Below are positions 8,207 through 15,117 of a stretch of DNA of 64,000 nt, one piece after another. The position numbers and the translations under genes are program-made. Source of the DNA: Prolixibacter sp. NT017 (GTDB lineage Bacteria > Bacteroidota > Bacteroidia > Bacteroidales > Prolixibacteraceae); assembly GCF_009617875.1 (NCBI RefSeq), contig NZ_BLAV01000001.1:682001-746000 (forward strand), written 5' to 3'. Every line of letters starts with the position of its first letter. Positions within the stretch are counted from its first letter, which is position 1. Below the pieces are notes generated by a model that made no database searches, was not told the origin of the DNA, and saw only the letters and a program-made list of their open reading frames with translations.

Positions 8207-8322
8207 GATTACGCTAATTATGGCGAATTACGCGAATTAGGCTTCGTTCAACTTGTTGTTTATTTTGATTACGCGAATTCTATTGAAAGAGATTACGCGA
8301 ATTTTAGCTAATTACGCCAATT
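8207..8322. repeat. Second copy of the 116-bp repeat block
   Basis: Near-identical to 4958-5073, in the same orientation: a 32-mer at 8207-8238, CTTCGTTCAA, a TTATTTT linker, ATTACGCGAATT, then a 32-mer at 8291-8322. The last 32-mer is also the left end of the GxxExxY element that follows. Confidence 0.75.
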
Positions 8323-8330
8323 GGCTTCGT

Positions 8331-8823
8331 TCAATAGTGTGCTTTTGAGTTGACGAACCGTTTCCATCGGAGACTTTTCTCCCCAAAATTGACCAGGAGT
8401 CCGACGGGAAGATTGGCTGCTTTGATGTAGTTGATGGTTTGCTGTTCGTCTATCTTTAATAAAATGGTTTTACTTTTGATTTCCAGGATGATTTTGTCAA
8501 AGCAAAAAAAGTCAGCTTTGAAGTACTTGTCCAGTTTGACATCGGTTAAATCACCCCTAATCCCCTGAAGGGGACTTGTCACTCCGATGAATTTTTGCTT
8601 TTGTTAGCATCGCTGAATTAGCCTATTTTATTTCGAAGCCTTGAAACTCTGAGCAGACCCTTAAGCCGCCCCTTTAGGGGAGGTTTGGAGGGGTGGTCGT
8701 TAATTCTTTCTCTAATGCTTCAGCATAAACACTTTCTAAAAATCCCGGTCCTAATGTTCTGTGAACTTTCATACAGGCTCCAATGATCGAGAATACTTTG
8801 TCCTTGAGTAAAAGCTCTGACAT
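8331..8823 (-). pseudogene. GxxExxY protein gene, disrupted
   Basis: Reading from ATG 8823, the product starts MSELLLKDKV and contains IIGACMKVHRTLGPGFLESV, closely matching the intact paralogue at 10067-10462. After EKELTT it enters a 145-bp insertion and stops at TAA. The frame resumes at DVKLDKYFKADFFCFDKIIL and runs to the same C-terminus (NSKAHY). About a dozen codons between the two parts are missing as well. The PD-(D/E)XK-like residues (D of KADF and E-x-K of LEIKS) survive in the second part, but one intact protein cannot be made. Confidence 0.85.
8552..8696. repeat. 145-bp palindrome-ended insertion inside the GxxExxY pseudogene
   Basis: The left end CACCCCTAATCCCCTGAAGG and the right end (read on minus) CCACCCCTCCAAACCTCCCC, then TAAAGGGG, form imperfect inverted repeats. 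The centre is AT-richer and non-coding. It sits where the intact paralogue has continuous coding sequence, so it is an insertion of MITE-like form. No clear target duplication was found. Confidence 0.6.
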
Positions 8824-8865
8824 CAATTCGCGGAATTAGCTATAATTAGCGTAATATTATAAAGA

Positions 8866-9996
8866 TTAACTCTCGATGTTTTCTGTTTCGTCCTCATCGG
8901 TAGAATTCCAGCGCTCCTTGAACTGCTGCAAATACTCTCTTCCGAAGACGACTCCTGTGCCGATGATGCCACCGAGGAAGATCCAGATGATGAGGATCAT
9001 CGGTCTGTTGGGCTTGGATTTTTCCAGGGGAACGGATACCGGCTCGATGATGGTGAAGACCGGCGTGTCTTCTTTCACCTGAATTTTGGCCTGCTCCAGT
9101 TGTTTGGCCAGCTCGGTATAGACACTCGATAAGAGGTTGTAATTGCTGTTCAAACGCTCCAGTTCAGTTTGTGCCATGGCGGTGGCCACATTTTTGTTGC
9201 GGTCGCGGAATCGGGCCAGTTCGTTCTGCGCCTTTTCAAACTGTTTCTTTGTTTCGTCGTACCGTTGCTGCACGAACTCGAGATTGGCCTTCGCTTTCTT
9301 TACCTTGAAGTCGGTGATGTACTGCTGCAGCATTTTCTGCGTGTGCTCTGCCAGTTGTGCAGCGGGCAACGCTTCCGGCATGTTACACGTGAGGGTGACA
9401 TAGCCGTCCTTGTCGTTGTAATCGATGGAGACCAAATCGGCCAGTTTCTTTTGTACTTTCCGTTGGCCATTGGTTAGCCGGATGGGACCGTTGTTGCCGG
9501 ACGAAGTTCCGTCTTCCGGTTTTCCTTTGATGGCTTTCAGGATGACTCCCGGCAAGCCAATGGTGTATTTAATGAGAGGATTGGGCTTGTCATATTCGGT
9601 GTAGTAATCGAAAAGCGATACCGGATGGTCGATGCCTTTGAAAGTGAGCTTGGTTTTCATCAGTTCCAACTGGAAGGGTACACTGGAGATGATTTGCGGA
9701 TAGACGGCCGGCGTGATATCGGAGTTGCTGCCAATATTGAGGTTAAAACCAGCCATGGCTGCCAGGCCGGAAAGACCTCCCAGTTTGGACTGGCCACCGG
9801 CGCCCTGGGGTACCATGGTGGTGGCAGCGGTGTACTGTTTGGCACTAAAGAGCGCTACCAACAGGCCCAGCACCGCAAAGATGGCTACCGTTTTGATGAT
9901 GGTTTTCCGTCCTTCCCAGAGGGTCTTCGCCATCTGAATGAGATCGATTTCGTCGTCGGCGGTGGCACCTGGATTATAATTTTTTTCTTCTGTCAT
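8866..9996 (-). CDS. Wzz/GNVR-type polysaccharide chain-length determinant (PCP) protein
   Basis: 376 residues. A cytoplasmic N-terminus with DDEIDLIQMAKTLWEGRKT precedes TM1 at about 34-52. A long periplasmic region carries coiled coil (KKAKANLEFVQQRYDETKKQ and following). A proline-rich VSVPLEKSKPNRP precedes TM2 at about 331-349, then an acidic tail. This is the Wzz/PCP layout without a C-terminal kinase domain. It controls the length or export of a surface polysaccharide at the inner membrane, probably with the SLBB protein at 10563-12992. The two are separated by the GxxExxY element. Confidence 0.87.
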   Translation of the reverse strand: MTEEKNYNPGATADDEIDLIQMAKTLWEGRKTIIKTVAIFAVLGLLVALFSAKQYTAATTMVPQGAGGQSKLGGLSGLAAMAGFNLNIGSNSDITPAVYPQIISSVPFQLELMKTKLTFKGIDHPVSLFDYYTEYDKPNPLIKYTIGLPGVILKAIKGKPEDGTSSGNNGPIRLTNGQRKVQKKLADLVSIDYNDKDGYVTLTCNMPEALPAAQLAEHTQKMLQQYITDFKVKKAKANLEFVQQRYDETKKQFEKAQNELARFRDRNKNVATAMAQTELERLNSNYNLLSSVYTELAKQLEQAKIQVKEDTPVFTIIEPVSVPLEKSKPNRPMILIIWIFLGGIIGTGVVFGREYLQQFKERWNSTDEDETENIES

Positions 9997-10025
9997 TTCT
10001 GTAGATGTATTTTTTAATGAAGAAG

Positions 10026-10492
10026 GATTACGCGAATTTTAGCGAATTACGCGAATTACACTTCGTTCAATAGTATGCTTTCGAGTTGGCAAACCGTTTC
10101 CATCGAAGACTTTTTTCACCAAAGTTGACTAAAAGTCCGACGGGAAGATTGGCTGCTTTGATGTAATTGATGGTTTGCTGTTCGTCTATTTTCAATAAAA
10201 ATGTTTTACTCTTGATTTCCAAGATGATTTTGTCGAAGCAAAGAAAGTCGGCCTTAAAGAATTTATTCATCGGCTTTTCTTCGTAGTGTACCTCCAGTTT
10301 GATTTCACGATGATGTGGAATATTTCTGGTCGATAATTCTTTTTCTAACGCTTCGGCATAAACACTTTCCAAGAATCCAGGTCCTAAGGTTCGATGGACC
10401 TTCATGCATGCCCCGATGATTTGGTAGCTTTCTTGTTTGAAAAGGATATCCATCGCACCCAATTCGTGTAATTCGCTTTAAATTCGTGTAAT
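10026..10492 (-). mobile_element. GxxExxY element copy 2 (intact), bounded by about 32-bp inverted repeats
   Basis: The left end 10026-10057 and right end 10460-10492 are inverted copies: each is two ATTAC(G/A)CGAATT halves joined by an AGCG-type spacer, with one indel and about four mismatches between ends. The intact GxxExxY gene fills the space, its start codon abutting the right repeat and its stop 10 bases from the left one. The same ends bracket copy 1 at 8291-8856. No transposase is present; the only protein is PD-(D/E)XK-like. Mobility is inferred, not shown. Confidence 0.55.
10067..10462 (-). CDS. GxxExxY protein (PD-(D/E)XK nuclease-like family)
   Basis: 131 residues. The name-giving motif is GFLESVY within RTLGPGFLESVYAEALEKEL. 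KADFLCFDKIILEIKSK provides D-x(n)-E-x-K, the PD-(D/E)XK nuclease core (the family is placed in that superfamily; a biochemical role is not established). QQTINYIKAANLPVGLLVNF is the conserved C-terminal block. A start at ATG 10453 (MDILFKQ) is an alternative to 10462. It lies between the polysaccharide export and chain-length genes, flanked by inverted repeats. This placement is common for the family but unexplained. Confidence 0.88.
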   Translation of the reverse strand: MGAMDILFKQESYQIIGACMKVHRTLGPGFLESVYAEALEKELSTRNIPHHREIKLEVHYEEKPMNKFFKADFLCFDKIILEIKSKTFLLKIDEQQTINYIKAANLPVGLLVNFGEKSLRWKRFANSKAYY

Positions 10493-10562
10493 TGGTATGA
10501 TTTAAATTGACTTCGTCGAACTTCGTTTCGCGTGACTAAATCAATAAGGTCTATCAGTTATG

Positions 10563-12992
10563 TTACAATTTATTTACCAGTGTGACGATCGTTAACGACA
10601 TGGCGCTAAGGGCACTGGAGAGGCTGATCCATTGAGCGGCGGACATGCCTTCCTTATCCGGGCGGGCCGGGACGATGATTTCGCTGCCGGGTGTTATTTT
10701 CGGATAGTTCCGGGCGAGGAACAGGAAGGAGTGGGTTGTAGCTGTTGTACCGTTGGGGTAGATGACATACACCTTTCCGCGCCGTGCGCGCGGGGCAAAA
10801 CCTCCGGCTTTATTGATGTAACTCCGGAGGGATTTTCCTTGTTCAAAGGTCTGTGCTACCGGGTTCATCACACCACCGGATACCTTGATGGTCTGCATCT
10901 TTTTCGGAATGTGCAGCTCGTCACCGGGCATCAGCATGAGGTCGATATCACTGCCGGGATTGGCCATGATTTTCTGCAGATCGATACCGACCAGTTGTTT
11001 GGGAGTGATATCTAACTTCAGGGTACTGTCTTTTTCCATCAAGGTTTTACGAGCATCGATCTCTTCCTGGGTTAAGCCGGTGCTGCGGGTGAGGGTCGCT
11101 CCCTTCAGGTAAGCGTCCCGGGTAAAGCCTCCGGCCCGGTTGATGATGTCGGAAATGCGCTCGTTTTTGTGCGCGATGCTGTAACTCCCGGCGTAAACAA
11201 CTTCCCCGTCAACCATTACACTTCCCTGGTCGCGGTATCCGGGTGCGCGGCGTACATATACCTGGTCGAACGGTTCCAGAACAAAACCGGCATCCTTCGG
11301 GTTCAGTTTTAAATTCCGGGGGACCTGAAAGGTGAAAATGTGCGACAGCTGGTTGGTCGTTTCCGACGCTTCGCTGTGACTCAGCCGGCGGGCCACTTCG
11401 ATGAAGCCCACATCGGCATTTTCCTTGAAGCCACCAGCGCGGAAAATCAGGTCTTCCAATGTCATTTTGTCATTGTAAGGGAACTTGCCGGGATTGAGTA
11501 CCTCTCCCACAATATTCACTGTCTGGTCTTCCCGCATATCGAAGATGGAGCGGATGGTGACCACATCATTGGGCCTGAGATCGGTATCCCACGTGCCTTT
11601 TTCCACATCACCCAGGTTGAAAGCGATGTTTTCCCACTCCCAGTTGGCTTTGCGGCGGGAGAGGATGGCACGGTTGAGGAACGCTTCTTCTTTGGGACCG
11701 TCCGCTTTTTTCAGCAGGTCGGAGAGTTTCATTCCCTCTTTCCACTGGTAGGAACCGGGACGGAAAACGGCTCCGTTGATGGTGACGCGGTTGGTGTACC
11801 GGTCGAGCAAAGTGTCGGCTTTCACCATATCGCCATTTTGCATGGTGAATTTGCTGAATTGAGCATGGTCGACGTCCTGAATGCTTTTTTCCTTTTCTGT
11901 ATTCCGGGTAACCGAAATGTTTTGTGTGTAGGCATTTTCGGCAAAACCACCGGCATATTTGATCAGGTTGGCCAGTGTTTCCCCTTTTTTCACTTCAAAC
12001 AAACCATCGCGTTTGAAGGCGCCTTCAACGTCAATGCGTTCTTCGTAGGTGGGGACAAAAAGGATATCCTGGTCGCGCAACTGCACGTTGGCTTTTGGGT
12101 TGGCATTGACCAGGAAGTCGTATACATCGATGGTGTGAACGACTTTGCCGCCACGAATCACCTGGATGTTTCTGAACGAACCATTCTCAGTAGGTCCACC
12201 GGAAAGGTAAAGCGCGTTGAACGCGGAAGCAGTGGCCGGCAGGGTATAGGTTCCCGGTGCATTCACATCGCCAATGACATTGACTTTGATGCTGCGAACC
12301 GTTCCCATGCTGACTTCTGCATAGGTGTTGGGATTGGCACCTGAAAGTCCGCTGTAAATACTGATAAGTCGTTTTTGAATTTGCTTGTTGGCTTCTTCGA
12401 ACGTGCTGCCTGCCACATATACCGGACCGATATCGGGGATGTTGATGGCGCCATTTTGGTCGATGGTCAGCTGGTAAGTGGCCTGAGAGGCTCCCCAAAC
12501 CGTAATCACCAATTCGTCGCCAATGCCTAATACATAATCTTTGGGTGTAGGAATATTGACAGAGGGTTCGAAGGTGAGATTTTTTGAATTGAACAGTTTG
12601 AAGCCAAAGACTTTTTCGTTTTCCGGCGTGGGTAAAATGGGGGCTTTCACCGAAAGGGAGTCGGTTTGTGCCGTTGGTGTTTCCGTTGAAGTGTCTTCCT
12701 TAACAGGCTGTTCGAGGCCCGTACCATTTTGCAGCTGCTGGATTCGTGCCATCAGCTGGTCAATTTGCGCCTGGGATGCGCCCCGTGCTTTGGCCAGCGC
12801 GACGGCCTGTTCCTGTGTCAAACCGCGGTCCTGTATTTCCTTCATGATTTTACGGACCTGAGCATCGCTTAGCTTACTTACATCCACCTGCGATGGATTG
12901 ATATCGCTACTTTGGGTTTGTGCCATTCCCTGCGAAACCGTCAGAGTCAGTGACAGTATCACCAGGGTGAAAATGGTTTTCAACTTCAACAT
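10563..12992 (-). CDS. Polysaccharide export protein with multiple SLBB domains (Wza-like)
   Basis: 809 residues. The signal peptide MLKLKTIFTLVILSLTLTVS precedes a Gln-rich, charged N-terminal segment. The poly-export domain spans about 151-225 (KDYVLGIGDELVITVWGA, TIDQNGAINIPDIGPV). Repeated SLBB domains follow, each with a VxxxGxVxxPG-like strand and L-xxxL-xxAGGF, about six in all. The hydrophobic C-terminus (WISLSSALSAMSLTIVTLV) may be a membrane anchor. It should form the outer-membrane/periplasmic export channel for the polysaccharide assembled by this locus, with the Wzz-type protein downstream. No lipobox cysteine is visible, unlike E. coli Wza. Confidence 0.88.
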   Translation of the reverse strand: MLKLKTIFTLVILSLTLTVSQGMAQTQSSDINPSQVDVSKLSDAQVRKIMKEIQDRGLTQEQAVALAKARGASQAQIDQLMARIQQLQNGTGLEQPVKEDTSTETPTAQTDSLSVKAPILPTPENEKVFGFKLFNSKNLTFEPSVNIPTPKDYVLGIGDELVITVWGASQATYQLTIDQNGAINIPDIGPVYVAGSTFEEANKQIQKRLISIYSGLSGANPNTYAEVSMGTVRSIKVNVIGDVNAPGTYTLPATASAFNALYLSGGPTENGSFRNIQVIRGGKVVHTIDVYDFLVNANPKANVQLRDQDILFVPTYEERIDVEGAFKRDGLFEVKKGETLANLIKYAGGFAENAYTQNISVTRNTEKEKSIQDVDHAQFSKFTMQNGDMVKADTLLDRYTNRVTINGAVFRPGSYQWKEGMKLSDLLKKADGPKEEAFLNRAILSRRKANWEWENIAFNLGDVEKGTWDTDLRPNDVVTIRSIFDMREDQTVNIVGEVLNPGKFPYNDKMTLEDLIFRAGGFKENADVGFIEVARRLSHSEASETTNQLSHIFTFQVPRNLKLNPKDAGFVLEPFDQVYVRRAPGYRDQGSVMVDGEVVYAGSYSIAHKNERISDIINRAGGFTRDAYLKGATLTRSTGLTQEEIDARKTLMEKDSTLKLDITPKQLVGIDLQKIMANPGSDIDLMLMPGDELHIPKKMQTIKVSGGVMNPVAQTFEQGKSLRSYINKAGGFAPRARRGKVYVIYPNGTTATTHSFLFLARNYPKITPGSEIIVPARPDKEGMSAAQWISLSSALSAMSLTIVTLVNKL

Positions 12993-13015
12993 ATTCGGAT
13001 TATATAATTATTTGT

Positions 13016-13866
13016 AAAATACGGATTACACGAATTAGGGCGAATTACACGAAACGTAGTTCGACGCAGTCAATTCCAATAAATATGAATTACGCTAATT
13101 AAGGCCAATTACGCTAATTGCGCTTCGACGTTGCTATGGCAAAAAGTGATTAGCGTGAATTTTCTTTGCGGCCTCTGCGTGGAGTCTTTAGTAATAAAGG
13201 TCGAACGTTGAAAGTCAAAGGTCTAGAGTCAAAAGTTGAGCAAAGCGAAATCGCGATCGAAGTATCGGGGGCCCATGTCTAAAATCTCCTGTCTCTAAGT
13301 CTCTTACTTAACACTTAGACTCTGTCCAATCTGAAACCCTTCAACCAATTAATAATGAATAATGTGTGATGAAGAGGTCGAAAGTTGCGCAGCCTGAAAC
13401 CTATGACTAATATCTGATCACTGTGCGGCGACGATGTATCGTGGCCCTGCCTGACTGCTACCGGACGAACCGGAGGTGAACAATAGTAACTACAGTAACA
13501 ACAGAAACCGCGAAGCTCAACCTGAAACCTGTAACCTCTAATCGCGAAGCGTCTTCTTTTCACAGCTTCGCCTCCTCAGTCCCATATGGAATGGGTGAGC
13601 AGGCAAAATTATTGGCAGCGGTTGAAAATTGAACTACAATTGTTGTTCATTATTAACCGTCAGTGTGCCAGTGATTCATCTGTTTTAGTCTTTTAAAAAT
13701 ACGTGTAACCTTGCCTTGTGCGGATTACACGGTCAAATGTAATGAATAAAAATATTACTCAAAATCTGAAACGTAAGGGAATTGTTAAAATTGTGGCGAA
13801 TGGTCAAAAAATGATGGTGAACGTATCAAAATCTTTGATGAACGTGCAAAACTTTTTGATGAACGG
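13016..13866. other. 850-base gap between upxY and the export gene, repeat-rich leader
   Basis: Non-coding. At 13024-13053 and 13088-13119 are further copies of the ATTACRCGAATT repeat, followed by TTCGACG. From 13150 to 13570 there are short phrase-like repeats (TGAAAGTCAAAGGTC, CCTGAAACCTGTAACC, AATAATGAATAATG) of the kind that litter intergenic DNA. An 82-codon frame at 13315-13563 consists of these and is not believed. From 13600 the sequence is AT-rich. If upxY and the downstream genes share a transcript, this is the leader on which the antiterminator would act. Confidence 0.6.
13805..13866. repeat. Three tandem 20-22-bp repeats next to the upxY stop
   Basis: Units at about 13805-13826, 13827-13846 and 13847-13866 share CAAAA...TGATGAACG. 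They end exactly at the last codon of upxY. On the transcript strand they read CGTTCATCA three times. Function is unknown. Confidence 0.6.
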
Positions 13867-14385
13867 TTAACGGGTAACTGCCAATTCGGAGATGGGAACT
13901 TCGACCATGACTGTGTAGCCAACGGGCTGTAAACGAATACCTACTTTGTTTTTTCCTTTGATTTGGACAAGTTCTCCTTTCATGCCCATTAAGGGGCCGG
14001 AAAGAATCTCGACCATTTCGCCGGTCTTCAAATCTTCGCGGGTCAGTTCCACTTTGATCTGGTCCTGGTGAAGCATTTTTTTCAGCGATTCGATGTCTTC
14101 GTCGCGCACGGGTGCCGCTTTGCCTCCAAAGGTAATGTAGCATACAACATGTTCTGTTTGAAGTACCCGGTCGTAATCCTTCCGGTTGATATGAACAAAG
14201 ACATAGCCGGGCATCAGCGGCATTTCTACCAGCTTCTTCCTGTCGCTCCACTGACGGAGTTTTTTCTGGATGGGCAAGTAAGCCTCGATATCTTTCTCAG
14301 CAAGTGTTTGCAGCACTTTCTTTTCAGAACGGCTTTTTACATATACCGCATACCAGCGCGTCAGAGATTCTTTTGTGGCTTCCAT
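13867..14385 (-). CDS. UpxY-type NusG-like transcription antiterminator
   Basis: 172 residues from ATG 14385, preceded by a GGGG ribosome-binding site; the 19 codons upstream of this Met are not family-like. The NusG N-terminal domain is clear: WYAVYVKSRSEKKVLQTLAE, then YLPIQKK, MPLMPGYVFVHI and ILSGPLMGMKGELVQIKG, the KOW motif. UpxY proteins in Bacteroides are the first genes of capsule loci and prevent termination in the locus leader. Here the gene likewise heads the minus-strand polysaccharide locus, so it probably promotes read-through across the 850-base leader (inference). Confidence 0.85.
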   Translation of the reverse strand: MEATKESLTRWYAVYVKSRSEKKVLQTLAEKDIEAYLPIQKKLRQWSDRKKLVEMPLMPGYVFVHINRKDYDRVLQTEHVVCYITFGGKAAPVRDEDIESLKKMLHQDQIKVELTREDLKTGEMVEILSGPLMGMKGELVQIKGKNKVGIRLQPVGYTVMVEVPISELAVTR

Positions 14386-15117
14386 TCCCCGGTGTTTATT
14401 GTGCTTCAGGTTTATTCTGAATGCAAATCTATAAAAAGCCATGAAAGTGCGGGGAGTTCATTTGATTTTTTTTAAGCAGGTTATTGGGTATCCTATCGTT
14501 TTGCATTGTTCTGTTTGGTTGACTGTTGAGTGTCATCATAAGAAAGGAAATTAATTGATTCCGAACAGCTGCAGACTAAATTGGAGAGGAAATTTTAGAG
14601 TAAATCAACTTTGATGTTGAAGTGTTCGGATTTTATGTCGGTTTAAACTGTGTTTTTGACAAGAAGACGGGCGTCTTTCGACTTCTTTTCGTGAAAATCG
14701 AACTGTTACTGACGCCTTTTGTGAAAAAAAGTTAATGGATTTTGGTTTGTTGTTTTTGGTGTAATTGATTCATATTTAACTGTTCATGTTTTTCTGGTAT
14801 TGTTCGGATTCATGTGTCGGTAAACTTTTTTGTGTAAAAATTAAATTTTGTAAAAAAATGTTTAAATTGCCACTGCTAACAAACTAACGAAGCTAACTGA
14901 ACCGAATATTATGAAGTACAATGAAATGCTACATTCATGTGGCTCATTGTTGCCGCATGCATTGAAACTAACTGTAACTTACCCTGATCCGTTTCGGGAT
15001 CGTTTCTTCATTTTAAAATTTGAAACTAACTAGTAGTTGAATGGCTTTTGCTGTTCAATACAACTAACAGATACACGCAACAAGTATCCATTTTTTACTA
15101 ATCTAAATCTATTATCT
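14386..15117. promoter_or_regulatory. Divergent intergenic region between upxY and susC
   Basis: 732 AT-rich bases with no believable gene. It must hold the promoters of the minus-strand polysaccharide locus and of the plus-strand SusC transcript. Several TTTG and TAAA-rich stretches near 14830-14870 could be Bacteroidota promoter elements, but none fits the TTTG-N19-TAnnTTTG pattern fully. No ECF sigma/anti-sigma or hybrid regulator gene is next to the SusC gene. Confidence 0.4.

Larger units (their letters stand above)
8291..8856 (-). mobile_element. GxxExxY element copy 1 (decayed), bounded by about 32-bp inverted repeats
   Basis: The left end 8291-8322 and right end 8825-8855 are inverted copies of each other with about 5 mismatches in 32. 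Both carry the TTAGCTA variant of the spacer, so the two ends match each other better than they match copy 2. Between them is a broken GxxExxY gene containing a 145-bp insertion. The interpretation as a mobile element is mine; it rests on the matching ends and on the second copy at 10026-10492. Confidence 0.55.

Noticed and set aside
11340..12344. 334-codon open frame on plus
   Set aside because: It is antisense within the SLBB export gene, has no domain or start context, and arises from codon bias of the true gene.
4958..13119. CRISPR array
   Set aside because: The repeats are about 32 bp, but they are dispersed, partly inverted and without regular unique spacers or cas genes.
13315..13563. 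82-codon frame on minus in the upxY-export gap
   Set aside because: Composed of short intergenic phrase repeats and low-complexity sequence; no start context or family similarity.
13644..13680. TGGCAC box near 13660 (minus) as a sigma-54 promoter
   Set aside because: No -12 box and no 16-bp sites; isolated six-base match.
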